A DNA stretch of 64,000 bases from Paraburkholderia sp. NMBU_R16 (GTDB lineage Bacteria; Pseudomonadota; Gammaproteobacteria; Burkholderiales; Burkholderiaceae): assembly GCF_013282575.1 (NCBI RefSeq), contig NZ_JAAAYE010000002.1, positions 124,001 to 188,000 of the forward strand, given 5' to 3'. Positions within the stretch are counted from its first letter, which is position 1, and the number at the start of each line of letters is the position of its first letter. Below, piece by piece: positions 1 through 9,264 of the stretch. The notes under the pieces were generated by a model, which saw nothing but the letters and a program-made list of their open reading frames with translations, ran no database searches and had not been told where the DNA came from. A program made the position numbers and the translations under genes.

Positions 1-1991
1 TCGAGATGACGCTGTTGCTGCTCCTGGCATCCGTGGCAGGGGTCGTGCTGTTTCGCTATCTCAATATGCCTCCGATGCTCGGCTACCTGGCCGTCGGCAT
101 CATCGTCGGGCCGCACGCGCTCGGCATCGCACCGAATACGGAACGGGCTCAGAATCTGGCCGAATTCGGCATCGTCTTCTTGATGTTCTCGATCGGGCTC
201 GAATTCTCGCTGACGAAGCTGCGTGCGATGAAGACGCTCGTTTTCGGGCTGGGGCTGCTGCAGGTGATCGGCACGGTCGCGCTTGCACTGCTGGGCGGGC
301 TCGCGCTCGAGCGCTGGATGCACGTTCCGTGGCAAGGGTGTATCGCGCTCGGCGGCGCGCTCGCGATGTCGTCGACGGCCATCGTCAGCAAGATGCTCGC
401 CGAGCGGCTCGAGATCGAGACCGAGCATGGACGCAACATCTTCGGCGTATTGCTCTTTCAGGATCTCGCCGTGGTGCCGCTGCTCATCATCATCGCGGCG
501 CTCGGCGGCGATTCCCGCAACCTTGCTGCGACGCTCGGCGTGGCCGCGCTGAAGATCGTGGTCGCGCTCGCGGTCCTGCTGATGGTCGGGCAGCGGTTCA
601 TGACGCGCTGGTTCGATCTGGTGGCGCGCCGGCGCTCGCAGGAACTCTTCGTTCTGAACCTGTTGCTCGTGACGCTCGGTGCCGCGTTCATCACCGACAA
701 GTTCGGGCTCTCGCTTGCGCTCGGGGCGTTCATTGCCGGCATGCTGATCGCGGAGACGCCCTATCGGCATCAGGTGGAAGAAGACATCAAGCCGTTTCGC
801 GATGTGCTGCTCGGACTGTTCTTCGTGACGACGGGTATGCTGCTCAATCCGCGCGTGCTCGTTTCGCATCCGTTGCTGGTGCTGGCGTTGCTCGTCGGAC
901 CGGTGCTGCTGAAAGCTGTCATGGTGACAGGGCTCACGCGGCTTTTCGGCGCGACACCGGGCGTAGCGATGCGTACCGGGCTCGGCCTCGCGCAGGCCGG
1001 CGAATTCGGCTTTGTGCTGCTGAACCTGATCGAGGACAAGCACCTCGTCGATCCGGTGCTGCTGCAGGTGATTCTCGCTTCGATGCTGCTGTCGATGCTG
1101 GCGGCGCCGCTCATCATCCAGAACGCCGACCGTATCGTCCTGCGGCTTTCGTCGACGGAATGGATGCAGCAGTCGCTGCAGATGACCCGTATCGCGACGC
1201 AAAGCCTGCGGCAGCAAGGCCATGTCATCATCTGCGGATACGGCCGCTCGGGGCAGAACCTCGCGCGCATGCTCGAGCATGAAGGGCTGTCGTATGTCGC
1301 GCTCGATCTCGATCCCGATCGTGTGAACGCCGCCGCAGCGGCCGGCGAGTCCGTCGTGTTCGGCGATGCCGCGCGCCGCGAATCGCTCGTTGCGGCCGGT
1401 ATTCACCGCGCGGCGACCGTTGCGATCACCTACGCCAATACGTCGTCCGCGCTGCGCGTACTGCACAACGTGCACGAGCTCGAACCGGCGCTGCCGATCA
1501 TCGTGCGCACCGTCGACGACGCCGACCTCGAACGGCTGCTCGCCGCCGGCGCGACGGAGGTCATCCCCGAGATCGTCGAGGGCAGCCTCATGCTGGCTTC
1601 GCACACGCTCGTGCTGATGGGCGTGCCGATGCGGCGCGTCGTGCGGCGCGTCGAGGAAATGCGCGATGCGCGCTACAGCCTGTTGCGCGGCTATTTCCGC
1701 GGCGCCGACGATCTGGGCGATGACGACGGCCATGAGCAGGTGCGGCTACAATCGGTGCCCGTCGACGGCAACGCCGAGGCTGTCGGCCGCACGCTCGAGG
1801 AACTTGGCTTGAGCGAGCTCGGCGTCGAGGTGACGGCCATTCGGCGGCATGGCATTCGCGGTGTCGAGCCGGGTCCCGAAACCAAGCTGCGCGAGGCCGA
1901 TATCGTCGTGCTGCGAGGGGTGCCCGAGGCGCTCGCGCTGGCCGAGGCGCGGCTCTCGAAGAACCGCCGCGCCGGGGCGGCGACCGTCTGA
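1..1991 (+). CDS. KefB/KefC-type CPA2 cation:proton antiporter (5' end cut by window)
   Basis: Inner-membrane monovalent cation/proton antiporter of the CPA2 family with cytosolic nucleotide-binding regulation. The first ~380 residues are a run of hydrophobic helices (Na/H exchanger domain). From about residue 406 (counting from the ATG at 6) there is a TrkA-N Rossmann domain with the glycine motif GYGRSGQ, and the C-terminal ~80 residues fit a TrkA-C (RCK_C) domain. The reading frame is open to the left edge (a Glu codon precedes the ATG at 6), and relatives normally carry a few more N-terminal residues, so the true start probably lies outside the window. Substrate (K+ or Na+) cannot be told from sequence. 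The apt gene follows in the same direction after about 80 bp. Confidence 0.9.
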   Translation, partial: EMTLLLLLASVAGVVLFRYLNMPPMLGYLAVGIIVGPHALGIAPNTERAQNLAEFGIVFLMFSIGLEFSLTKLRAMKTLVFGLGLLQVIGTVALALLGGLALERWMHVPWQGCIALGGALAMSSTAIVSKMLAERLEIETEHGRNIFGVLLFQDLAVVPLLIIIAALGGDSRNLAATLGVAALKIVVALAVLLMVGQRFMTRWFDLVARRRSQELFVLNLLLVTLGAAFITDKFGLSLALGAFIAGMLIAETPYRHQVEEDIKPFRDVLLGLFFVTTGMLLNPRVLVSHPLLVLALLVGPVLLKAVMVTGLTRLFGATPGVAMRTGLGLAQAGEFGFVLLNLIEDKHLVDPVLLQVILASMLLSMLAAPLIIQNADRIVLRLSSTEWMQQSLQMTRIATQSLRQQGHVIICGYGRSGQNLARMLEHEGLSYVALDLDPDRVNAAAAAGESVVFGDAARRESLVAAGIHRAATVAITYANTSSALRVLHNVHELEPALPIIVRTVDDADLERLLAAGATEVIPEIVEGSLMLASHTLVLMGVPMRRVVRRVEEMRDARYSLLRGYFRGADDLGDDDGHEQVRLQSVPVDGNAEAVGRTLEELGLSELGVEVTAIRRHGIRGVEPGPETKLREADIVVLRGVPEALALAEARLSKNRRAGAATV

Positions 1992-2072
1992 CGCGCGGCG
2001 CCGGCGAGCGCATTTTCGTTTTTGATCGATCGGGCCTGCCGGGCGAGGCGGGCCGTCCTTCGGAGAGTTTCC

Positions 2073-2639
2073 ATGTCCAACCCGCCCGAGCACGAGCCGC
2101 ACGACGCCGCCGCGTTCATCAAAAGCCAGATCCGCACGATTCCCGACTGGCCGATGCCCGGGGTCCAGTTCCGCGATATCACGCCGCTCTTGCAGCGCCC
2201 GAAAACGCTGCGCGTGCTGATCGACCTGTTCATCGAGCGTTATGTCGAGGCGAAGCTCGACTACATCGCCGGGCTCGACGCACGCGGCTTCATCATTGCG
2301 CCGATCGTCGCCTATGAGCTCAATCTGGGGTTCGTTCCGATCCGCAAGATCGGCAAGCTGCCGTTTCGCACGGTGTCCGAATCGTATTCGCTCGAGTACG
2401 GCACGGCCACCGTGGAAATTCACGAGGATGCCTGCAAGGCCGGCGATCGCGTCGTCATCGTCGACGATCTCATCGCAACAGGCGGCACGATGATGGCAGG
2501 CAAGAAACTGCTCGAGCGGCTTGGCGCGCACGTGATCGAAGGCGCCGCGATCATCGATCTGCCCGATCTCGGCGGCTCCAAGCTGTTGCGCGACAACGGG
2601 CTGCCGCTCTATACGATCGCCGAATTCTCGGGCCATTGA
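2073..2639 (+). CDS. apt: adenine phosphoribosyltransferase
   Basis: Cytosolic purine salvage enzyme that makes AMP from adenine and PRPP. At 188 residues it is near the usual length of about 180 plus a short N-terminal extension. The PRPP-binding loop [13 protein letters not shown] lies at about residues 125-140, and the early segment with [12 protein letters not shown] is typical of Apt. I chose the ATG at 2073, which has GGAGAG about 8 bp upstream. An in-frame upstream ATG at 2022 would add an Arg-rich stretch unlike the family. It lies between the antiporter and a LysE-family exporter on the same strand. Confidence 0.96.
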   Translation: MSNPPEHEPHDAAAFIKSQIRTIPDWPMPGVQFRDITPLLQRPKTLRVLIDLFIERYVEAKLDYIAGLDARGFIIAPIVAYELNLGFVPIRKIGKLPFRTVSESYSLEYGTATVEIHEDACKAGDRVVIVDDLIATGGTMMAGKKLLERLGAHVIEGAAIIDLPDLGGSKLLRDNGLPLYTIAEFSGH

Positions 2640-2726
2640 GCCGGCGCGGCGTTGCTTCGGCGCACGAGCTCGTGTGCTGCCGCGGCTTCGCCCGTCGACT
2701 GTCCCACCTAGACAGGAAGCCAACGG

Positions 2727-3341
2727 ATGAACCAGATAGCGCTTTTTGCCGCGGCCTCGGCCGCCATCACCGTCGCGCCCGGGCCCGACAATCTGCAAGT
2801 CATTGCGCGCGGCATCTCGCAGGGGCGGGCGGCCGGCTTGGTTGCAGCGCTCGGATTCGCGGCCGGCGTCGTTTTCCATACGACGCTTGCCGCTTTCGGC
2901 ATTGCCGCGCTCTTGCGCGCCTCCCCGTTCGCGTTTCATCTCGTCAAGCTTGCGGGCGGCGCATATCTGATCTGGATCGGCGTGAAAGCCCTGATGAGCC
3001 GCGGCCTCAGCGAGGCGCATGCGAGGCCGCAGCAGCGGCTTTCGACCGTCTTTCGGCAAAGCGTGCTCGGCAACATGCTCAATCCGAAGGTCACGCTCTT
3101 TTTCATCGTGTTTTTACCGCAATTCGTCGACCCCGCCGCGGCGACGAGCGTGGCCGTGCAGATGATCGGGCTCGGTCTCGTGTTCATGCTCGAGACGGTT
3201 GTGATCTTTTCGCTTTTCGGGCTGTCGGCGGGGGCGATCGACGCATGGCTCAAGCGCCGGCCACGCATCGGCGTCTGGCTCGACCGGCTGGCCGGTGCGA
3301 CCTTCGTCGCGCTCGGCTTGCGCGTCGCGCTGCGCGATTGA
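2727..3341 (+). CDS. LysE/RhtB family amino-acid exporter
   Basis: Inner-membrane efflux protein of the LysE/RhtB superfamily, exporting amino acids or related metabolites. It has 204 residues and about six hydrophobic helices. The N-terminal segment with TVAPGPDN is the diagnostic LysE motif, and a conserved GxxxNxLNPK-type segment (LGNMLNPKV) follows in the middle. An AGGAAG ribosome site sits before the ATG. It is 17 bp upstream of the NUDIX gene and probably cotranscribed with it. The substrate is not deducible. Confidence 0.9.
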   Translation: MNQIALFAAASAAITVAPGPDNLQVIARGISQGRAAGLVAALGFAAGVVFHTTLAAFGIAALLRASPFAFHLVKLAGGAYLIWIGVKALMSRGLSEAHARPQQRLSTVFRQSVLGNMLNPKVTLFFIVFLPQFVDPAAATSVAVQMIGLGLVFMLETVVIFSLFGLSAGAIDAWLKRRPRIGVWLDRLAGATFVALGLRVALRD

Positions 3342-3358
3342 GCGGCAACGGAGGAACC

Positions 3359-4216
3359 ATGAGCTTGCCTTGTATCGCCGCCGCGCGGTGTTTCGACGCG
3401 CGCGCCCATCGACCGTTCTGGCTCGCCGGGCGGCAGGTCGGGTGGATTCGCGAGTCCGACGTCTCGCTGCTCGCGCGTTGGCCCGACGTTTTCATGCTCG
3501 AGGCGGCGCGCGTCACGCTTGCCGCGCGCTTCGACGAAAACGCCGACACGCGTTCGGCGGCGCTCGGGGCCGTCATCGGCGCGCTGGCGGCCGCCGGCCG
3601 GATCGTAGGCTGGCGCGACGAGATCTACGCAGTGCGCAACAGGTTCGACGAGCCGCCGCTCGCCTATATCGAACGCGCCGCCGCGCGCTTTTTCGGCACG
3701 ATGACGTATGCGGTGCATCTGAACGGCATCGTAAAATACCCGGATCGCGCACCGCAGCTTTGGATCGCGCGCCGCAGCGACACCAAGGCGACCGATCCGG
3801 GGCTGCTCGATAACGTCGTCGCCGGCGGCATTGCGTGGGGGCTCGGCATCGAGGCGACGCTCGCCAAGGAGTGCTGGGAAGAGGCCGGCATCGGCGAGGC
3901 GCTCGCTTCGCGCGCCGTCGCTGGGCGCGCCGTGCATGTGCTGCAGACGATTCCCGAGGGCACGCAGTCGGAGCAGATCTTCGTCTACGATCTGATGCTG
4001 CCGCAGGACTTCTCGCCGCGCAATCAGGACGGCGAAGTCAGCGAGCACCGTCTGGCGCGCGTCGATGAAGTCGCGCGGTGGATCGAGGAAGGCGCGATGA
4101 CGGTGGACGCGAGCCTCGCCAGCCTCGAATGTTTCTTGCGGCACCGCTGGATCGACGAAGAGAGCTGCGCTGGCATCGACACGCTCTTCATTGCGCCGCC
4201 GCCCGCATCGATTTAG
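3359..4216 (+). CDS. DUF4743-NUDIX hydrolase
   Basis: A 285-residue NUDIX protein with the N-terminal DUF4743 domain (about residues 1-120) followed by a NUDIX fold. Eukaryotic relatives of this arrangement (yeast Tnr3/YJR142W and plant Nudix 20/24 type) act on thiamine diphosphate or its damaged forms. That function is only an inference here. The NUDIX box is degenerate in the manner of this group: around residues 157-178 the usual REUxEExGU reads KECWEEAGI (K170-E171 to E174-E175), and a Leu stands where the first Glu of the box is expected. The ATG at 3359 has GGAGGAAC upstream. It lies between lysE-like and purU genes with short gaps. Confidence 0.85.
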   Translation: MSLPCIAAARCFDARAHRPFWLAGRQVGWIRESDVSLLARWPDVFMLEAARVTLAARFDENADTRSAALGAVIGALAAAGRIVGWRDEIYAVRNRFDEPPLAYIERAAARFFGTMTYAVHLNGIVKYPDRAPQLWIARRSDTKATDPGLLDNVVAGGIAWGLGIEATLAKECWEEAGIGEALASRAVAGRAVHVLQTIPEGTQSEQIFVYDLMLPQDFSPRNQDGEVSEHRLARVDEVARWIEEGAMTVDASLASLECFLRHRWIDEESCAGIDTLFIAPPPASI

Positions 4217-4257
4217 CGCGGCGCGCGCTATCGAATCAACAAAGGAGTTCGCAGGTC

Positions 4258-5127
4258 ATGTCGACCGAACACAGCTTCATCCTCAAACTGTCCTGTCCCG
4301 ACCGGCCCGGCATCGTTCACGCCGTTTCCGGATTCCTGTTCGAGCGCGGCAGCAATATCCTCGATTCGGCGCAATTCGGCGATAGCCGTACCGGCGAGTT
4401 CTTCATGCGCGTGCATTTCCAGCAGGTCGGCGGCGGACCGGCGCTCGACGCGCTGCGCACTGCTTTTTCGGAGCTGGCCGAGCAGTTTTCGATGCGCTGG
4501 GAGGTGCACGACGCGACGGTGAAGCCGCGCGTCGTCATCATGGTGTCGAAGATCGGCCATTGCCTGAACGATTTGCTGTTTCGCTATCGCACGGGTCAAC
4601 TGCCGATCGAAATCCCCGCGATCATTTCGAACCATCGAGACTTTTATCAACTGGCCGCGAGCTACGACATACCGTTTCATCATTTCCCGTTGACGGAATC
4701 GACGGACGCCGCGAAAGCCGCACAGGAAGCGCGCGTCTATGAAGTGATCGAGCGAAGCGACGTCGATCTCGTCGTGCTCGCGCGCTACATGCAGATCCTT
4801 TCGCCGGCGCTGTGCGAGAAGCTCGCCGGTCGCGCGATCAACATCCATCATTCGTTCCTGCCGAGCTTCAAAGGCGCGAAGCCTTATTACCAGGCGTTCG
4901 ATCGTGGCGTGAAGCTGATCGGTGCGACGGCGCATTACGTGACGACCGATCTCGACGAAGGCCCGATCATCGAGCAGGAAGTCGAGCGGGTCGATCACAG
5001 CATGACGCCCGACCAGTTGACGGCGATCGGAAGGGACGTGGAGTGCGTGACGCTCGCGCGTGCGGTGAAGTGGCATGTCGAGCACCGCATCGTGCTCAAC
5101 GGAACGAAGACCGTCGTGTTCCGGTGA
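4258..5127 (+). CDS. purU: formyltetrahydrofolate deformylase
   Basis: Hydrolyses 10-formyl-THF to formate plus THF, which balances one-carbon pools and feeds formate to PurT. At 289 residues it has the standard length. An ACT domain occupies about residues 6-85 (starting SFILKLSCPDRPGIVHAV) and a formyltransferase domain about 93-280, with the active-site segments INIHHSFLPSF and TTDLDEGPII. The ATG at 4258 has AAAGGAG upstream. It faces the AI-2E family gene on the opposite strand tail to tail, with only 15 bp between the stop codons. Confidence 0.96.
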   Translation: MSTEHSFILKLSCPDRPGIVHAVSGFLFERGSNILDSAQFGDSRTGEFFMRVHFQQVGGGPALDALRTAFSELAEQFSMRWEVHDATVKPRVVIMVSKIGHCLNDLLFRYRTGQLPIEIPAIISNHRDFYQLAASYDIPFHHFPLTESTDAAKAAQEARVYEVIERSDVDLVVLARYMQILSPALCEKLAGRAINIHHSFLPSFKGAKPYYQAFDRGVKLIGATAHYVTTDLDEGPIIEQEVERVDHSMTPDQLTAIGRDVECVTLARAVKWHVEHRIVLNGTKTVVFR

Positions 5128-5142
5128 GCGGCTGCCAGCGTC

Positions 5143-6228
5143 TCAGATCAGCCGCAAATAGATGAGCTCGCGCTTGATATAGGCGTAGAAGATGGGCGCG
5201 GCGACAAGCCCCGGTATGCCGAACGCCGCTTCCATGATCAGCATGGCGAGCAGCAACTCCCAGGCGCGGGCTTCGATCTGTCCGCCGACGATGCGCGCGT
5301 TCAGGAAGTACTCGAGCTTGTGGATCGCCACGAGAAAGCCGAGCGAGGCGATAGCCGTCGGCAGGCTCACGGAGAGCGAGACAGCCACGATCAGCGTATT
5401 CGAGATCAGATTGCCGATGACGGGCAAAAGGCCCGCGATGAACGTAATGAGGACAAGCGTTTTCGACAGCGGCAGCCGTTGATGAAAGATGGGCAGGGCG
5501 AGCAACAGGTAAAGCGCCGTGAACACGGCATTGATGGCCGAGATCTTGATCTGCGCGAAAACGATGCGCCTGAAGGCATCCGCAAAGCGGGCGACGCGTG
5601 TCGCGAACGCCCGCGCGAGCGGCAGCCGCTGAACGTGGCGCTCGGTCGTGATCGCGATCATCGCGCCGATGATCATGCCGAAGAGAACATGTCCGAACCC
5701 GCGCGCGACGTTTTTCCCGCCTTGCTGGAGCTGGCCCATGTGCGTATGCACGAGCATGCCGGCCTTTTCCTTCATTTGCGCGGCATCGACGGGCAGCATC
5801 GCCGAGATCCATTCTGGAGCGCGCCCGCGGGCCTGCTCCACGATCTGCATCACCTGATCGAGCAAAGTCTGGATATTGGGCACCGTATGCTCGAAGTGCT
5901 CGATCATGCCGATGGCCAGGCTCGTCAGGCCGCCCACGACGACCATTGCGAGGATGACGACCGCCAGCCAGCGCGCCCGCTGGCTCGACATATGCCGCTC
6001 GATCGCGGGTGCGATCGTATGCACGAGCTGGTACACGAGCATGCCGGCGAGCAGCGCGCCCAGCAGCTTCCATTCGATCACCGCCCACATGCCGAACAGC
6101 ACGACGGCGTAGCTGCCAATTTCGACCGCCGACAGCCTCGGCAGGCTCATGTCGCTCGTAAGCCGCACCTGACGCGGCGGCTGCTCCCGTACGGGCAAAT
6201 CTTCCTGTGCTTCATTGCGCTTGACCAT
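5143..6228 (-). CDS. AI-2E/PerM family transporter
   Basis: A 361-residue integral membrane protein of the AI-2E transporter (PerM/UPF0118) family. About eight hydrophobic helices are arranged as in the family: two N-terminal pairs, a central soluble loop (about residues 90-170) and a C-terminal bundle with FLNARIVGGQIEA, a conserved family segment. Members are implicated in autoinducer-2 export or in Na+/H+ antiport, so the role here is open. The start ATG has AAGG upstream. It lies 71 bp downstream of uvrA on the same strand and may be read through from it. Confidence 0.9.
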   Translation of the reverse strand: MVKRNEAQEDLPVREQPPRQVRLTSDMSLPRLSAVEIGSYAVVLFGMWAVIEWKLLGALLAGMLVYQLVHTIAPAIERHMSSQRARWLAVVILAMVVVGGLTSLAIGMIEHFEHTVPNIQTLLDQVMQIVEQARGRAPEWISAMLPVDAAQMKEKAGMLVHTHMGQLQQGGKNVARGFGHVLFGMIIGAMIAITTERHVQRLPLARAFATRVARFADAFRRIVFAQIKISAINAVFTALYLLLALPIFHQRLPLSKTLVLITFIAGLLPVIGNLISNTLIVAVSLSVSLPTAIASLGFLVAIHKLEYFLNARIVGGQIEARAWELLLAMLIMEAAFGIPGLVAAPIFYAYIKRELIYLRLI

Positions 6229-6299
6229 GACGCCTTTCGTCTCCAGCCAGTTCAGGCCGCGATGCCTATTTCTTGTGCGTTGCAGCGCAATATGCCGCG

Positions 6300-9161
6300 T
6301 TAGCGGCGCGCGAGCAGCGGCGCAAGATATTTCCCCGTGAAGCTCGCTTTAGATCTCGCAATCTGTTCGGGCGTACCCTGCGCGATGATCTGCCCGCCTC
6401 CGGCTCCGCCTTCGGGACCGAGATCGATGACCCAGTCCGCAGTTTTTATGACATCGAGATTATGCTCGATGATTACGACACTATTGCCATGATCGCGTAA
6501 CCGGTGGATGACTTCCAGCAGCAAGGCGATGTCATGAAAATGCAGGCCCGTCGTCGGTTCGTCAAGGATATAAAGTGTTCGTCCCGTATCGCGCTTCGAA
6601 AGTTCAAGCGATAGTTTGACGCGTTGCGCTTCGCCGCCCGATAGCGTGGTGGCCGATTGCCCCAGGCGGATGTACCCGAGGCCCACATCGAGCAGCGTCT
6701 TGAGCTTGCGCGAAATGACAGGAACCGCGCCGAAGAATTCGTACGCATGCTCGACGGTCATGTCGAGCACCTCGCTGATGTTCTTGCCCTTGTATTGAAC
6801 TTCGAGCGTCTCGCGGTTGTAGCGCTTGCCGTGGCAGACGTCGCACGGCACATAGACATCGGGCAGAAAATGCATCTCCACCTTCAGCACGCCGTCGCCC
6901 TGGCAGGCTTCGCAACGGCCGCCCTTGACGTTGAACGAGAATCGTCCCGGGTCGTAGCCGCGCTCCTTGGCCGTGGGCACGCCGGCAAAGAGCTCGCGGA
7001 TCGGCGTGAACACGCCCGTGTAGGTGGCAGGATTCGAGCGCGGCGTGCGGCCGATAGGCGATTGATCGACGTTGATGACCTTGTCGAAGTGCTCGAGCCC
7101 CTCGATCGATTCGTAGGGCGCCGGCTCGGTCGTCGAACCATACAGATGTTGCGCGACTGCGTTATAGAGCGTGTCGTTGATCAGCGTCGATTTGCCGGAG
7201 CCCGACACGCCCGTCACGCAGGTGAGCAGGCCGACCGGCAGGTCGAGCGTCACATGCTTGAGGTTGTTGCCATGCGCTTCGACGATGCGCAGATGTCGCT
7301 CGTCCGGGTCCTTGCGCTCATCGGGAAATTCGATTCGGCGCGCGCCGGCGAGATACTGACCCGTCATCGAAGCGGCATCACCCTCGACCTCGTCGGGTGT
7401 GCCCTGCGAGATGATCATGCCACCGTGCTCGCCCGCGCCGGGGCCCATGTCCACGACGTAGTCGGCCATGCGGATCATGTCCTCGTCGTGCTCGACGACG
7501 ATGACCGAGTTGCCGAGATCGCGCAGATGCTTCAGCGTCGCGATGAGCCGGTCGTTGTCGCGCTGGTGCAGGCCGATCGACGGCTCGTCGAGTACGTACA
7601 TGACGCCGGTGAGGCCCGAGCCGATCTGCGAAGCGAGGCGGATGCGCTGCGCCTCGCCGCCCGAAAGCGTATCCGCGCTGCGTTCGAGCGAGAGATAATC
7701 CAGCCCGACGTTGTTGAGAAACATGAGCCGGGCGACGATTTCCTTGATGACTTTTTCGCCGATCTCGCGTTTCGCGCCTTCGAGCGACAAGGTCTGGAAA
7801 TAGCCGAGCGCATCGCGCAGCGGCGAGCCGCTGATTTCATAGATGGCGCGTGCCTGACCATCGGTGCCGAGCCGCACGAAACGCGCCTCTCGGCGCAGCC
7901 GCGAGCCGTCGCATGACGGGCACGGCTGATTGTTCTGGTACTTGGCGAGTTCTTCGCGCACCGCGGCCGAGTCCGTTTCGCGGTAGCGCCGCTCCAGGTT
8001 CGGGATGATGCCTTCGAAGACGTGTTCGCGCACGCTCGCGCGGCCGCGCTCGTTGATGTACGAGAACGGGATCGTCTCCTTGCCCGAGCCGAAGAGAATC
8101 AGTTTCTTGATCTTCTCGGGCAAGTCTTCGAACGCCGTATCGATATCGAATTCGTAATAGGCCGCGAGGCTTTGCAGCATCTGGAAATAGAACTGATTGC
8201 GCCGGTCCCAGCCTTTGACGGCACCCGCCGCGAGCGAAATCGACGGGTAGGCCACCACGCGCTTCGGGTCGAAGAAGGTGATCTGGCCGAGCCCGTCGCA
8301 ATCCGGGCACGCGCCCATCGGGTTGTTGAACGAGAAAAGACGCGGCTCGAGTTCGGGCAACGAATACGAGCAGACGGGACACGCGAACTTCGAGCTGAAC
8401 ATATGCTCTTGTCCCGTATCCATTTCGAGGACGACCGCACGGCCGTCGGCGAGCCGCAGCGCCGTTTCGAACGATTCCGCAAGGCGCTGCTTCATATCGG
8501 CGCGCACTTTCAGGCGGTCCACGACCACGTCGATCGAATGCTTGTCGTTCTTCTTCAGCTTGGGCAGCGAATCGACATCGCAGACCGTTGCGCTGCCTTC
8601 GTTGGCGGTGCCGCCGCCCGAGCGGATCCGAAAGCGGATGAAGCCTTGCGCCTGCATCTGCTCGAAGAGCTCGGCATGTTCGCCCTTGCGGTTCGCCACG
8701 ACGGGCGCGAGGATCATCAGCTTCGTTTCCTCGGGCAGCGCGAGTGCGGCGTCGACCATCTGCGAGACGCTTTGCGCCTCGAGCGCGATATTGTGATCGG
8801 GGCAGTAGGGCGTGCCGACGCGGGCATAGAGCAGGCGCAGGTAGTCGTGGATTTCGGTGACCGTGCCGACCGTCGAGCGCGGGTTGTGCGAGGTCGCCTT
8901 CTGCTCGATCGAGATGGCGGGCGACAGCCCCTCGATGAGATCGACATCGGGCTTCTCCATCAACTGCAGGAACTGCCGCGCGTAGGCCGACAGGCTCTCG
9001 ACGTAGCGGCGCTGGCCTTCGGCGTAGAGCGTATCGAAGGCGAGCGACGATTTGCCGGAACCCGACAGGCCCGTGATCACGATGAGCTGATGGCGCGGCA
9101 GGTCGAGATTGACGTTTTTCAGGTTGTGGGTGCGGGCTCCACGGATGCGAATCTGTTCCAT
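6300..9161 (-). CDS. uvrA: excinuclease ABC subunit A
   Basis: Damage-recognition ATPase of nucleotide excision repair, working with UvrB and UvrC. At 953 residues it is full length. The first Walker A GLSGSGKS is at residues 31-38 and the second, GVSGSGKS, at about 650. There are two ABC signatures (SGGEAQR) and two zinc modules with CxxC pairs: CPVC/CPDC near residue 260-285 and CEAC/CDVC near 750-780. The divergent arrangement with an MFS gene and ssb is usual in Burkholderiaceae. I see no LexA-type CTGT-N8-ACAG box in the 100 bp upstream of the start. Confidence 0.98.
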   Translation of the reverse strand: MEQIRIRGARTHNLKNVNLDLPRHQLIVITGLSGSGKSSLAFDTLYAEGQRRYVESLSAYARQFLQLMEKPDVDLIEGLSPAISIEQKATSHNPRSTVGTVTEIHDYLRLLYARVGTPYCPDHNIALEAQSVSQMVDAALALPEETKLMILAPVVANRKGEHAELFEQMQAQGFIRFRIRSGGGTANEGSATVCDVDSLPKLKKNDKHSIDVVVDRLKVRADMKQRLAESFETALRLADGRAVVLEMDTGQEHMFSSKFACPVCSYSLPELEPRLFSFNNPMGACPDCDGLGQITFFDPKRVVAYPSISLAAGAVKGWDRRNQFYFQMLQSLAAYYEFDIDTAFEDLPEKIKKLILFGSGKETIPFSYINERGRASVREHVFEGIIPNLERRYRETDSAAVREELAKYQNNQPCPSCDGSRLRREARFVRLGTDGQARAIYEISGSPLRDALGYFQTLSLEGAKREIGEKVIKEIVARLMFLNNVGLDYLSLERSADTLSGGEAQRIRLASQIGSGLTGVMYVLDEPSIGLHQRDNDRLIATLKHLRDLGNSVIVVEHDEDMIRMADYVVDMGPGAGEHGGMIISQGTPDEVEGDAASMTGQYLAGARRIEFPDERKDPDERHLRIVEAHGNNLKHVTLDLPVGLLTCVTGVSGSGKSTLINDTLYNAVAQHLYGSTTEPAPYESIEGLEHFDKVINVDQSPIGRTPRSNPATYTGVFTPIRELFAGVPTAKERGYDPGRFSFNVKGGRCEACQGDGVLKVEMHFLPDVYVPCDVCHGKRYNRETLEVQYKGKNISEVLDMTVEHAYEFFGAVPVISRKLKTLLDVGLGYIRLGQSATTLSGGEAQRVKLSLELSKRDTGRTLYILDEPTTGLHFHDIALLLEVIHRLRDHGNSVVIIEHNLDVIKTADWVIDLGPEGGAGGGQIIAQGTPEQIARSKASFTGKYLAPLLARR

Positions 9162-9264
9162 AACCTGGCGAGGGAGAAGGCCAAACCTGCTACTATAACG
9201 ACTTTTCCAGACCGCCGTTACGGTGTCCTTACAGCGCGCGAGAAGGTGTCAACGGCGGGCGTGA

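Noticed and set aside
6300-9161. SOS control of uvrA through a LexA box.
   Set aside because: Only a single ACAG half-site was found upstream. No spaced partner is present.
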